Positions 1 through 8,338 of a DNA stretch of 32,964 nucleotides are shown here, piece by piece; within the stretch, counting starts at the first letter, position 1; the number at the start of each line of letters is the position of its first letter. This DNA comes from Prochlorococcus sp. HOT208_60m_813G15. GTDB lineage: Bacteria; Cyanobacteriota; Cyanobacteriia; PCC-6307; Cyanobiaceae. Location: contig MWOS01000194.1 in the NCBI GenBank assembly GCA_002026165.1, forward strand, positions 1 to 32,964. Reading direction: 5' to 3'. The position numbers and the translations under genes were made by a program. The notes below the pieces were generated by a model. That model did not search any database, was not told where the DNA came from, and was given only the letters and a program-made list of their open reading frames with translations.

Positions 1-896
1 TGAATTAATTTTTTGTAAATACCTTTTGCATCTAAAATTCTTTTTTGATATTTTGATAAACTTTTTTTATTAAGCCAGTCCCTAATAGACTCCTCACAAG
101 AAGAAAGTAATAAGGAACTTGGACTAGTAGTTTGCAACAAATTAATACTTTTGATCAAATTACCTTCATTTATTAGATTCCCTTTGTACCAAAGTACAGC
201 CGTTTGAGTTAATCCATTGAGCGACTTATGCAATGAATTAACCACTAAATCAGCGTTTGATGATAAGGCCGGTTTTGGTAAATTAAGGTTTTCACAAAAA
301 AGGAAATATGAACCATGTGCTTCATCAACTAAAACAGGTAAATTTTTTTGATGACAACAATCTATTAAAGGCTCTAAATCTCCGGCATAGCCATGATATG
401 AGGGATTTACAAGAATCACCCCTGCAATTTTATACTCGTCAAAATTTAATTTTTTAAATACATTTTCCAACCAAATTTTTGTAATTGGTTTGTAATGCCC
501 AGTTTTGGTTGAAAATTCTAGATCAAAAAATATTGGATTTATATTCTGCATCGTACAGATTTTTATAACACTTATATGAACATTTCTAGGCATCAAGATA
601 TTTTCGCCTGGATTTGCCATTGAAATTACTGCTGATTGTATTAATCCGGAAGCTCCATTAACTCCAAAAAAACATCCTTTCGCCCCAAATTTATCAGAGA
701 ATTCTTTTTGAGATTTAGCAATTAATCCGCTTTGTGATAGTGGTGAACCTATTTCTGGTAGCTCGGGCAAGTCCCAATACCCAGGCGGATTTTTTAATAA
801 CTTTACTAATTTCGTTGGTAAAGCTGCCCCTCTGTTATGAGCGGGAAAGAATAAAGACTTTAAAAACCTTTTAGTTAGAAAAGATGAAATGCTCAT
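1..896 (-). CDS. Orn/Lys/Arg decarboxylase family PLP enzyme (C-terminus cut off by window edge)
   Basis: I translated this from the minus strand. It starts at an ATG (894-896) and stays open to the window edge, giving 298 visible residues. It looks like a fold-type I PLP enzyme of the basic amino-acid decarboxylase family (Bacillus SpeA/YaaO-like, without the N-terminal wing domain). Landmarks are the FPAHNRG opening at residues 17-23, the VDEAHGSYF block with the cofactor-binding Asp191, and NSLHKS with the likely Schiff-base Lys224. The family removes CO2 from lysine, arginine or ornithine for polyamine synthesis; the substrate cannot be told from sequence. It is divergent from the ABC1 kinase gene, with a 64-bp gap. 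The C-terminal domain lies outside the window, so total length is unknown. Confidence 0.88.
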   Translation of the reverse strand, partial: MSISSFLTKRFLKSLFFPAHNRGAALPTKLVKLLKNPPGYWDLPELPEIGSPLSQSGLIAKSQKEFSDKFGAKGCFFGVNGASGLIQSAVISMANPGENILMPRNVHISVIKICTMQNINPIFFDLEFSTKTGHYKPITKIWLENVFKKLNFDEYKIAGVILVNPSYHGYAGDLEPLIDCCHQKNLPVLVDEAHGSYFLFCENLNLPKPALSSNADLVVNSLHKSLNGLTQTAVLWYKGNLINEGNLIKSINLLQTTSPSSLLLSSCEESIRDWLNKKSLSKYQKRILDAKGIYKKLI

Positions 897-905
897 AAAG
901 TATTA

Positions 906-936
906 TTGACATATATAGAATGGACTACATGATAAT
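906..936 (+). promoter_or_regulatory. Candidate sigma70-type promoter for the ABC1 kinase gene
   Basis: A perfect TTGACA lies at 906-911 and GATAAT at 931-936. The 19-bp spacing is slightly long. The ATG follows at 961, which would give a leader of about 20 nt. In such AT-rich DNA a chance match to the -10 is easy, but an exact -35 box is less common. Confidence 0.35.
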
Positions 937-960
937 CTTTTTTGATATTTTTTAACTTTA

Positions 961-2616
961 ATGAAAAGATCTTATTCGAAATATTCAGCAAAAAATGACT
1001 TATTTTGGTTGATTTTGAGACCATGGATTTTTGTACCGCGAGTTTTATATATCCTTTTAACTTTTATTTTTCTTTTTTTAAGAATACTTTTTCAAGGTAA
1101 CAGTAAAAATAAAAATGTACAAAAAAATCTATCGAAATATCTTTTTGATGTAATAACAGATTTAGGCCCTTGTTTTATCAAATTAGGGCAAGCACTCTCA
1201 ACTAGACCAGATCTTGTTAGACAAGATTGGCTTACAGAACTTACAAATTTACAAGATAATCTCCCAGCATTTGATCACAAAATTGCTTTAAAAATTATTG
1301 AAGAGGAACTTGGATTGCCTGCTAATGAATTATTTGAAGAGTTTCCAGATAGTCCTATTGCTTCAGCAAGTTTAGGTCAAGTTTATAAAGCAAAAGTAAA
1401 TAATAATTATTTAGCTGTGAAGGTACAGCGGCCAAATTTGTACTTTCTTATAAGAAGGGATGTTGTTATTTTAAGATTTTTAGGAACTTTTTTATCTCCA
1501 TTCTTGCCATTAAATATAGGTGTTGGAATTGGAGAAATTATAGATGAATTCGGCAAGGCACTTTTTGATGAAATTGACTATCAAAAAGAGGCCGAAAATG
1601 CTTTGAGGTTTGCAAATTTATTTAAAGAAAACCCAAATATTTTTATTCCAAAATTAGAAAGACAGTTTTCATCCAAAAGGATTATCACAACTTCTTGGAT
1701 TGATGGAGTTAAATTAAGAGATCGTGCTTTATTGGAGGAAAATAACTTAATACCTGCTTCTTTTATAAGAACTTGTGTCATCAGTGGTCTACAGCAATTA
1801 TTTGAATTTGGATATTTTCATGCAGACCCACATCCAGGAAATATGTTTGCTCTTAAAGGAGGAAATAAAGATTATGGGAATTTAGCTTATGTTGATTTCG
1901 GAATGATGGATACTATTACAAATTCAGATAGACTCACTCTTATTAAGGCGATTGTTCACATAATAAACGAAGAATATTATCTCTTAGCAGAAGATTTTCA
2001 AAAATTGGGTTTTTTAACTAAAGAACAAGATCTTCAAGAACTTGTGGAACCATTAAAAGAAGTTCTTGGAGGATCTCTAGGCGCTGAGGTTGGTAATTTT
2101 AATCTTAAAAATGTAACTGATAAATTCTCAAAACTAATGTATTCTTATCCTTTCAGAGTTCCCAGTAGGTTTGCGTTAATAATAAGAGCCGTTGTTAGTC
2201 AAGAGGGTTTAGCACTAAGACTGGATCCAGAATTTAAAATTTTAAAAATTGCCTATCCCTATATTGCTAAAAAACTCCTCACTGATAATTCTGAAGAAAT
2301 TTTAGACATTCTCTTAGAAGTCGTTTTTGATAAAAAAGGTCAAATTCAAATAGAAAAAGTTGAAAGTTTATTAAATATTTTATTTAAAGATTCAGAGAAA
2401 ATTAATTCAGACCTCATACCAGTTGCGAACGCTGGATTGAAATTATTTGTTAGTAAAAAAGGATCCGAAGTTAGGAAAAATCTTCTCTTAAGCCTTATAA
2501 AAGATGAAAAATTAGAATTTACAGATGCAAAAAAACTCTTAGCTTTAATTAGAGATACTTTTAGCCCTTTTAATATTGCAAAAAGTGCAGTGCAAAATAT
2601 TATTTCTACAATTTAG
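961..2616 (+). CDS. ABC1/AarF/UbiB-family atypical kinase
   Basis: The protein has 551 aa. A hydrophobic N-terminal stretch (about 19-44) is followed by the ABC1 domain. Visible family motifs are the KxGQ signature (KLGQ, 74-77), the Ala-rich nucleotide loop ASASLGQVYKA (134-144), the VK pair with the ATP-contacting Lys154, HADPHPGN from His287 (catalytic-loop equivalent) and the metal-binding DFG from Asp312. Family members (bacterial UbiB, plastid ABC1K, yeast Coq8) support quinone or prenyl-lipid metabolism as ATPases or kinases. In cyanobacteria plastoquinone and tocopherol-type lipids are plausible targets, but this is inference. The length is usual for the family. The start is the first in-frame ATG after the gap to the divergent decarboxylase gene. 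Confidence 0.93.
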   Translation: MKRSYSKYSAKNDLFWLILRPWIFVPRVLYILLTFIFLFLRILFQGNSKNKNVQKNLSKYLFDVITDLGPCFIKLGQALSTRPDLVRQDWLTELTNLQDNLPAFDHKIALKIIEEELGLPANELFEEFPDSPIASASLGQVYKAKVNNNYLAVKVQRPNLYFLIRRDVVILRFLGTFLSPFLPLNIGVGIGEIIDEFGKALFDEIDYQKEAENALRFANLFKENPNIFIPKLERQFSSKRIITTSWIDGVKLRDRALLEENNLIPASFIRTCVISGLQQLFEFGYFHADPHPGNMFALKGGNKDYGNLAYVDFGMMDTITNSDRLTLIKAIVHIINEEYYLLAEDFQKLGFLTKEQDLQELVEPLKEVLGGSLGAEVGNFNLKNVTDKFSKLMYSYPFRVPSRFALIIRAVVSQEGLALRLDPEFKILKIAYPYIAKKLLTDNSEEILDILLEVVFDKKGQIQIEKVESLLNILFKDSEKINSDLIPVANAGLKLFVSKKGSEVRKNLLLSLIKDEKLEFTDAKKLLALIRDTFSPFNIAKSAVQNIISTI

Positions 2617-2647
2617 TTTTTAAATTTACATCTAATAAATTTACTTA

Positions 2648-2669
2648 TAATTTTAATTGATTAAAATTA
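2648..2669. repeat. 10-bp AT-only inverted repeat between the ABC1 and RodZ-like genes
   Basis: TAATTTTAAT (2648-2657) is followed after TG by its exact reverse complement (2660-2669). No T-run follows on the plus strand, so it is a weak candidate for a terminator of the ABC1 kinase gene. Both arms contain only A and T, so chance is a real alternative. Confidence 0.3.
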
Positions 2670-2730
2670 AAAAAAGTAGTAATTTCAAAAATTTGATTAC
2701 TCAAATAATTAATAAATTTGGGAATATGTA

Positions 2731-3225
2731 ATGAATATTTTGAAAAAATTTTTTTTATTTAAAAAAAATTCTGAATATAATCAACGCTCTAGTAATGAAG
2801 TTGTTGATCAATATTTAGAAATTGCAAAGTTAGTAAAAGAAGCAAGAATTCAACAAAATCTAACCATCCATGAATTGTCTAGGATTTCAAAGATTCCAGA
2901 GCAAACAATAAATTCTATTGAAAAAAATAATAAAAATATTAGACCAAAGTATCCTTTTATCAGATCAGTATTAATTAAGCTTGAAGATTGTTTATTATTA
3001 AAAAAAAATACATTGGTTGAAATAGCAATTAAAGAAAAGAAAACATTTAAGAAAGAAAAAAAAGATTTTCTTGTAGGTAAATTTGATCTTATAAATACTT
3101 GGCAGGGAAGTCTAATTTATTTTTTTATATTAGTATTAACTATATTTGTATTAAAGAGATATTTTATTTTAAATGTAAATGTTATTGAGATTCATAATAT
3201 TGAAAATAAAATAATTGATAAATAA
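2731..3225 (+). CDS. Short RodZ-like protein: cytoplasmic HTH plus one membrane segment
   Basis: The protein has 164 aa. A RodZ-type helix-turn-helix (HTH_25) covers about 28-95, with the typical 'VKEARIQQNLTIHELS' opening and 'IPEQTINSIEKN' recognition helix. A Lys-rich linker (100-117) and one membrane segment (about 128-146) follow, with only about 18 residues beyond it. Canonical RodZ (about 340 aa in E. coli) has a large periplasmic domain after the TM, and that is absent here. RodZ links MreB filaments to the wall-elongation machinery through the HTH. A role in cell shape is inference, and a membrane-bound DNA-binding regulator is the alternative. The stop codon sits inside a long inverted repeat. 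Confidence 0.8.
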   Translation: MNILKKFFLFKKNSEYNQRSSNEVVDQYLEIAKLVKEARIQQNLTIHELSRISKIPEQTINSIEKNNKNIRPKYPFIRSVLIKLEDCLLLKKNTLVEIAIKEKKTFKKEKKDFLVGKFDLINTWQGSLIYFFILVLTIFVLKRYFILNVNVIEIHNIENKIIDK

Positions 3226-3239
3226 TTTTATTTTCAATA
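3198..3239. terminator. Candidate bidirectional terminator: 15-bp perfect inverted repeat
   Basis: TATTGAAAATAAAAT (3198-3212) and its exact reverse complement (3225-3239) are separated by 12 nt. The structure spans the stop codon of the RodZ-like gene and ends 5 bp before the malQ stop on the other strand. Its arms present T-rich tracts in both directions, as expected between convergent genes, although the stem is AT-rich and lacks a classical GC core. Confidence 0.5.
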
Positions 3240-3244
3240 ACTCC

Positions 3245-4765
3245 CTATTTTCTAGTTCTACCAAAATTATTTCCTATCTCACTAAAATTTCTAATGTTAT
3301 GATCTATTTCTTCTAAAGGCCGATTTAACTTCCATTTCCAATTGTTTTTTGTTGTACCTGGCTTATTTAATCTACTTGAGTCATCTAAAGATAATATATC
3401 TTGGATTGGAGCGATAAATAGATTTGCATTTGTTTCCATTCCAATTTCTATTAAGTTCCAAGAAGGATTTTCTGAGAATTTAAACTCATCTCTAACTCTT
3501 TTTTTTGAGTCATTATCTAAATATTCCCACCATGAACGGGAAGTAGGGTTGTCATGTGTACCTGTGTAGACAACCCAATTTTTACCTTCAATATTTTTAG
3601 GTAAATATGGGTTATCTTCATTTCCGTCAAAAGCAAACTGTAATATTTTCATGCCAGGTAGTTCAAAAAATTTCCTTAATTTTTCAACATCTGGAGTTAT
3701 CACTCCCAAATCTTCTGCAATTATAGGTAGGTAGTCTGTTCTTAAATCTTTTTTTAATTTCTTTAATAGTGTTCTACCTGGTGAATTTATCCATTTACCA
3801 CAAATCGCCGTTTCAGAATTGCCACTAACTCTCCAATAACCTGCCATTCCCCTAAAATGGTCTAATCTTAACAAGTCCACAAGTTCAAATTGCCTTTTAA
3901 ATCTCTTTATCCACCAATCAAAATTAGACTTCTTATGTTTTGACCAAAAGTAAGTTGGTGTTCCCCATAATTGTCCTGTTGATGAGAAATAATCAGGTGG
4001 CACACCACTTTGAAAAATTAAATCTCCATTTTTAAAAATTGAAAATAGTGATTTATTACTCCATACGTCGGCACTATCCCTAGAAACATAAAAGGGCAAA
4101 TCTCCAATAAGCTTGATATTACATAATTTTGCAAAGTTTTTAATATAACGCCATTGCTTATCTAAATGCCACTGTATTAATTTCTGAATAAGTATTTCAT
4201 CACTTTTTTTTGTAATCCATGATTTTAAAAACTTGATATTTTTTGTTTTAAATTCTTTAGGCCATTCCCACCAAGGCAACATATTAAATTCCTCTCTGAT
4301 AACAATAAATAATGCATAATCTTCAACCCAAGAATTCTTACTTATCCAATTATAAAAATCAATTTTCCTCTCTTCAGTTTGGGAACTCCAACCTTGCAAA
4401 AGGAGATTACCTAATTTTTTCATGAAATAATTAGCAACTTCGAAATCAAAATAATTCTTATCCTGATTTGTGGGTTCTAATTCTTCTTTATTGGAATTGA
4501 AGATAAAACCTTTCTCGAGTAAATCATCCTTATCAAGAAACCATGGGTTTAATGCAAAACTAGATGGTGCACTATATGGAGAACCAGTAGAATCAGTAGG
4601 TGTAAGGGGCAAAAATTGCCAGTATTCAATCCCATGCTTGTGAAGCTTTTTTATCCACTCCTTTGCTCCTTTGCCAAAAGTCCCGCATACACTTCCTCCA
4701 GGTATACATGAAGGATGCATAAGAACGCCTAATGATTTTTCGTTGAGAACTTTTTGTGTATGCAT
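3245..4765 (-). CDS. malQ: 4-alpha-glucanotransferase (amylomaltase, disproportionating enzyme)
   Basis: This is a 506-aa GH77 enzyme that transfers alpha-1,4-glucan segments between malto-oligosaccharides in glycogen breakdown. All catalytic landmarks are present: LLRLDHFRG with nucleophile Asp302, AEDLG with acid/base Glu351, and THDNP with transition-state Asp405. The N-terminal 'LMHPSCIPGG' and 'GDLPFYVSRDSADVW' blocks are typical. The length matches the compact bacterial/plastid amylomaltase form. The start is an ATG at 4763-4765. The gene is convergent with the RodZ-like gene (19-bp gap) and divergent from prs. It probably acts with the GH57 branching enzyme at 20829-22412 in glycogen remodelling. 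Confidence 0.96.
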   Translation of the reverse strand: MHTQKVLNEKSLGVLMHPSCIPGGSVCGTFGKGAKEWIKKLHKHGIEYWQFLPLTPTDSTGSPYSAPSSFALNPWFLDKDDLLEKGFIFNSNKEELEPTNQDKNYFDFEVANYFMKKLGNLLLQGWSSQTEERKIDFYNWISKNSWVEDYALFIVIREEFNMLPWWEWPKEFKTKNIKFLKSWITKKSDEILIQKLIQWHLDKQWRYIKNFAKLCNIKLIGDLPFYVSRDSADVWSNKSLFSIFKNGDLIFQSGVPPDYFSSTGQLWGTPTYFWSKHKKSNFDWWIKRFKRQFELVDLLRLDHFRGMAGYWRVSGNSETAICGKWINSPGRTLLKKLKKDLRTDYLPIIAEDLGVITPDVEKLRKFFELPGMKILQFAFDGNEDNPYLPKNIEGKNWVVYTGTHDNPTSRSWWEYLDNDSKKRVRDEFKFSENPSWNLIEIGMETNANLFIAPIQDILSLDDSSRLNKPGTTKNNWKWKLNRPLEEIDHNIRNFSEIGNNFGRTRK

Positions 4766-5021
4766 AAGGTTTAGTTATATTTTTTGTTTCCTCTAAATTA
4801 GATTTTTATTAAATCTTTAAATTTAAAGATATACAAATTTTTTTTAATTGACAAATTTTTTCCATTTGTATGGATTTAAAATAAAAAATAAATCCGATTT
4901 TTAATCATCGTTCTTAAATATTTGCTTAAGAGATGTGAATTTTGAAAAGATCTCGTCATTATCTTTTGCGAAATCCACATAAACGACTACGATAAGTATA
5001 TAGTTTTATATTGCTAAATTC
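4766..5021. promoter_or_regulatory. Divergent malQ/prs upstream region
   Basis: This is the longest gene-free stretch (256 bp), between divergent malQ and prs, so it should hold both promoters. A perfect TTGACA occurs at 4848-4853 but no -10 at proper spacing follows. An 8-bp inverted repeat (4831-4838 with 4864-4871) overlaps it. I find no open frame with coding character and no RNA fold I can name. Confidence 0.3.
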
Positions 5022-6017
5022 GTGACAAGTTTTATCACGGCAGTGCAGAATAAAGAATCGAATTTTAATCTAACTAACAGTAGATTAAGACTAGTAAGTG
5101 GAACAACGAATCCTAAATTAGCTGAAGAAATAGCAACATACTTAGGTATTAAAAATGTCCCTTTAATATCTAAAAGATTTGCTGATGGAGAACTTTATGT
5201 TCAGATTCAACAATCGATTAGAGGTTGTGATGTATTTTTAATTCAACCTACATGCGCTCCTGTTAACGATAGTTTAATGGAACTTATGATTATGGTCGAT
5301 GCATGCAAGAGGGCATCTGCTAGGCAAATAACTGCTGTAATTCCTTATTTTGGGTATGCAAGAGCAGATAGAAAGACTTCTGGCAGAGAGTCTATAACGG
5401 CAAAACTTACTGCTAATCTGCTAGAGAAGTCAGGAGTAGATAGAGTCCTTGCTATGGATTTACATTCCGCTCAGATACAGGGTTATTTTGATATTCCATG
5501 TGATCATATTTATGGTTCACCAGTGTTAATTGATTATTTAGAAAGTTTAAATTTGGAGGAAGTTGTAGTTGTGTCCCCTGATGTAGGAGGTGTTGCGAGA
5601 GCAAGAGCATTTGCAAAATTAATGAAAGATGCTCCTTTGGCTATAATCGATAAAAGAAGGTCATCTCATAATATAGCTGAGAGTTTAACTGTTATTGGTG
5701 AAGTTAAAGATAAAACGGCTATTCTTATAGACGATATGATAGACACTGGCGGCACAATTTGTTCTGGAGCTAATTTATTAAAAAAAGAAGGAGCCAAAAG
5801 AATATTTGCATGTGCATCCCATGCTGTCTTTTCTCCTCCTTCTTATGAAAGATTAAGTACTAAGGATTTATTTGAACAAGTTATTGTCACTAACAGCATT
5901 CCAGTTATTGTTAAGGATAATTTCCCGCAGTTAAAGGTTCTTTCTGTTGCGAATATGTTAGGTGAAGCTATTTGGAGAATTCACGAAGAAAGTTCTGTTA
6001 GTTCAATGTTTAGATAA
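5022..6017 (+). CDS. prs: Ribose-phosphate pyrophosphokinase (PRPP synthetase)
   Basis: This 331-aa enzyme makes phosphoribosyl pyrophosphate from ribose-5-phosphate and ATP for purine, pyrimidine, histidine and tryptophan synthesis. Visible motifs are SKRFADGELYVQ near the N-terminus, the flexible catalytic loop 'YARADRKTSGRESITAKL', the metal-binding 'DLHSAQIQGYFDIP' and the PRPP-binding loop 'LIDDMIDTGGTICSGA'. The start must be GTG at 5022: the N-terminal domain begins close behind and no in-frame ATG lies between. The length is typical of class I bacterial enzymes, with a short N-terminal extension of about 20 residues. It is convergent with the following gene (9-bp gap). Confidence 0.97.
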   Translation: MTSFITAVQNKESNFNLTNSRLRLVSGTTNPKLAEEIATYLGIKNVPLISKRFADGELYVQIQQSIRGCDVFLIQPTCAPVNDSLMELMIMVDACKRASARQITAVIPYFGYARADRKTSGRESITAKLTANLLEKSGVDRVLAMDLHSAQIQGYFDIPCDHIYGSPVLIDYLESLNLEEVVVVSPDVGGVARARAFAKLMKDAPLAIIDKRRSSHNIAESLTVIGEVKDKTAILIDDMIDTGGTICSGANLLKKEGAKRIFACASHAVFSPPSYERLSTKDLFEQVIVTNSIPVIVKDNFPQLKVLSVANMLGEAIWRIHEESSVSSMFR

Positions 6018-6026
6018 ACAGAAAAA

Positions 6027-6467
6027 TTATTTTTTGCTTTCCTTTGCAATTTGCTTTAGCCTTTTTTCATAATCGTTCTTTATATTTTTTGGAATGCTTT
6101 CAGGGCAAATATTAAGAGCACTTCCAACAATTTGAAATGTACCTGCGTTATATAATTTTTTTTCGTCAAGTTTTTTGTTGCCCAATTCTTTGATAGCCCC
6201 ACCATGCTTGCCTATTATTACATTTGCAAAAGTAGCGCTGGCAATCCCAAGACCTTTACTAAAATCTACTTCAGCTTTTGAAGCTATACAAAGATAAGAT
6301 GCCCCCATCTGCCGATATAAGAAAAGATCTTTTTCAGAAGCAGCAATAAAATTATTATCAGCTTTGAGTTGTTTATTTATTGTATTAATCTCGAAAAAGG
6401 TTAAAGGTATAATGAGGCTCATACCAATAATTCTAGGAATTTTTTTCGAATGGAAATTAATATTCAT
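6027..6467 (-). CDS. Uncharacterised secreted or membrane-anchored protein with two cysteines
   Basis: The 146-aa product has a basic N-terminus and a hydrophobic stretch (about 11-25) that looks like a signal peptide or anchor. The rest is a small mainly soluble domain with two cysteines, Cys60 and Cys121, which could form a disulfide if exported. A central block rich in Gly/Ala ('GLGIASATFANVIIGKHGG') and a Lys-rich C-terminus are visible. I recognise no catalytic motif. Picocyanobacterial homologues are sometimes labelled cAMP phosphodiesterase, but no metal-binding histidine cluster is present to support that. It lies convergent to prs and same-strand with the next gene (62 bp), so co-transcription is possible. 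Confidence 0.8.
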   Translation of the reverse strand: MNINFHSKKIPRIIGMSLIIPLTFFEINTINKQLKADNNFIAASEKDLFLYRQMGASYLCIASKAEVDFSKGLGIASATFANVIIGKHGGAIKELGNKKLDEKKLYNAGTFQIVGSALNICPESIPKNIKNDYEKRLKQIAKESKK

Positions 6468-6529
6468 TAACTAGGAATATTTACTATAAGATAACATTTT
6501 TATTTTTAACTTAAATTGCTAAAAAGAAC

Positions 6530-7072
6530 TTACTTAATAATTTTTATTTCGTGATGATTCTCAACTATTTTTAGCTTATTTTTGTTCCATGAATATATAA
6601 CTCTAAATCTATAATTATCCGAATCTACTAGTCTTGTATGTTCTAGGATATACCAATCTTCATAGGAGGACTCAAAAATCATTTCGTGTTCATCAACTTG
6701 CTTTATGTTTGATATTCCTTCAACATTACTTAAATAAAAATTTCCTCTTATAAGTTGGTGACCTTTTAAGCAAGCTTGCATTTCACCTTTGTCCTTGTAT
6801 TGAGGATTTTCATCAAAAAAATCATATTTCATTTCTGGATACCAAGTAAATTTATAGTGAGATTCCCATTCGGATTTATTTTCAAGGGCTTGTATATTAA
6901 TATTCATGCATAAATTATAAGTTTTATGTAAGTCATGAAGAAAATATGTTCTATTAGATTTCCACAACCCAATATTTCTTGAAAACCATCTTTTTAAATT
7001 GCTATTTAAACTAATTTCAGGAGAATTTTTTTCTCCAAAATTTACATTTTTCTTTTGATTAACAATAACCAT
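6530..7072 (-). CDS. Uncharacterised 180-aa protein, possible beta-barrel (lipocalin-like) fold
   Basis: This is a soluble 180-aa protein with no signal peptide. It is rich in aromatic residues (many Trp, Tyr, Phe) with alternating polar/hydrophobic stretches suggestive of beta strands. The segment 'WFSRNIGLWKSNRTYF' (about 29-44) faintly resembles the opening of CpcS/CpeS phycobiliprotein lyases, but other lyase landmarks are not evident. I therefore give no function. It is divergent from sasA (106-bp gap). The codon use and AT bias match its neighbours, so there is no sign of transfer. A lineage-restricted conserved protein is the safest description. Confidence 0.8.
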   Translation of the reverse strand: MVIVNQKKNVNFGEKNSPEISLNSNLKRWFSRNIGLWKSNRTYFLHDLHKTYNLCMNINIQALENKSEWESHYKFTWYPEMKYDFFDENPQYKDKGEMQACLKGHQLIRGNFYLSNVEGISNIKQVDEHEMIFESSYEDWYILEHTRLVDSDNYRFRVIYSWNKNKLKIVENHHEIKIIK

Positions 7073-7178
7073 TTATAAAAAAGTCTCATATATTTCATAG
7101 CTTATTTGTAGAATAAAAATAAATATCTTAAGGTGTTTATAAGGATTAACAGCTTTTCAACACTTCAGGGCAAATCAT

Positions 7179-8297
7179 TTGAATGATAAAAAAGAGCTAA
7201 AACTAATACTTGTAGCGGCTAGGAATCAACTTTCCAGTAGTGACATTAAATCTTTAATAGCTTATCTAGAATCTGATAATTGTGAATTTAAGATATCTCT
7301 TCAGATTTCTGAGCCCAGAGACCAACCCGAATTACTTGAATTACATAGATTAGTAGCTATTCCAGCTCTAATAAAAATTTCTCCTGCACCAAAGCAAATA
7401 TTTGCTGGAAGTAATATTTTTTCTCAGTTGCAGAAATGGTTGCCAAGGTGGTCCCAGGAAGGTGTAACAAAAAATTTAGGGATTAATTTGCAACCCTCCA
7501 AAATTGATTCAATAAGAACTCAAAAAGAATTTCTTCTTGAAGACGAACTTCTTGTTTTGAGACAAGAAAACGAGACATTAACAAAAAGAATAGAATCTCA
7601 GGAGAGATTATTAAGAATGGTCGCTCATGAATTAAGAACCCCCTTAACTGCTGCTACTTTGGCTATTCAAAGTCAAAAACTTGGACAAATAGATATTTCA
7701 AAATTGCAAGAAGTAATTAAAAGACGTCTAGAAGAAATTGAACTTTTATCTCAGGATCTTTTAGAGGTAGGAACAACAAAATGGGAGGCTTTATTTAACC
7801 CACAAAAAATTGAATTAGGTAATATTAGCGCTGAGGTCATACTCGAATTAGAAAAATTCTGGAGATTAAGGAATATTGAAATAGATACTGATATTCCATC
7901 TGATCTGCCAAGTGTATTCGCAGATCAAAGAAGAATGAGGCAAGTATTTTTAAATTTAATTGAAAATGCCATTAAATTTTCTAAAGATTCTGGATCTATA
8001 AAAATTACAATGATCCACAAGACAAATCAATGGGTAGAGATAACAATTTGTGACAAAGGTGCCGGTATTCCTATGAGTGAGCAAAAAAGAATTTTTTTGG
8101 ATAGAGTAAGACTACCACAAACTTCTGAGGGAACTTCAGGTTTTGGTATCGGGTTATCTGTTTGCAGAAGAATTGTGCAAGTTCATGGAGGGAGAATATG
8201 GGTGGTATCTGAAATTGGAGCAGGTTCATGTTTCCATTTTACCGTTCCTGTGTGGCAAGGACAAAATAAAGATCAACAATACTTGACGAAAGTATAG
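7179..8297 (+). CDS. sasA: Circadian clock output histidine kinase SasA
   Basis: This 372-aa kinase has an N-terminal KaiB-like thioredoxin-fold sensor (about 8-95, starting '[14 protein letters not shown]'), a coiled-coil linker (about 115-145), and a HisKA domain with phospho-acceptor His150 in '[10 protein letters not shown]'. A HATPase_c domain follows with the N box '[11 protein letters not shown]', G1 'DKGAGIP' and G2 'GFGIGLSV'. SasA reads KaiC through the KaiB-like domain and phosphorylates the regulator RpaA to drive clock-controlled transcription. The start is TTG at 7179: the upstream in-frame codons reach a stop at 7140 without an ATG, and the KaiB-like strand begins a few residues later. 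No obvious Shine-Dalgarno precedes it. Confidence 0.95.
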   Translation: MNDKKELKLILVAARNQLSSSDIKSLIAYLESDNCEFKISLQISEPRDQPELLELHRLVAIPALIKISPAPKQIFAGSNIFSQLQKWLPRWSQEGVTKNLGINLQPSKIDSIRTQKEFLLEDELLVLRQENETLTKRIESQERLLRMVAHELRTPLTAATLAIQSQKLGQIDISKLQEVIKRRLEEIELLSQDLLEVGTTKWEALFNPQKIELGNISAEVILELEKFWRLRNIEIDTDIPSDLPSVFADQRRMRQVFLNLIENAIKFSKDSGSIKITMIHKTNQWVEITICDKGAGIPMSEQKRIFLDRVRLPQTSEGTSGFGIGLSVCRRIVQVHGGRIWVVSEIGAGSCFHFTVPVWQGQNKDQQYLTKV

Positions 8298-8324
8298 CCT
8301 TACTCTTAATTTTTAATAAGCAGG

Positions 8325-8330
8325 TATGCT
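8325..8330 (+). promoter_or_regulatory. Candidate -10 element for tRNA-Glu
   Basis: TATGCT lies 8 bp before the mature tRNA 5' end. No recognisable -35 is present. The tRNA could alternatively be read through from sasA. Confidence 0.35.
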
Positions 8331-8338
8331 GATTTCCT

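Noticed and set aside
6007-6020. TGTTTA-GA-TAAACA at the prs stop as a terminator
   Set aside because: The 2-nt loop is too small and opening it leaves a 5-bp AT-rich stem.
6027-6467. cAMP phosphodiesterase function
   Set aside because: No His/Asp metal-binding cluster of class I, II or III phosphodiesterases is present.
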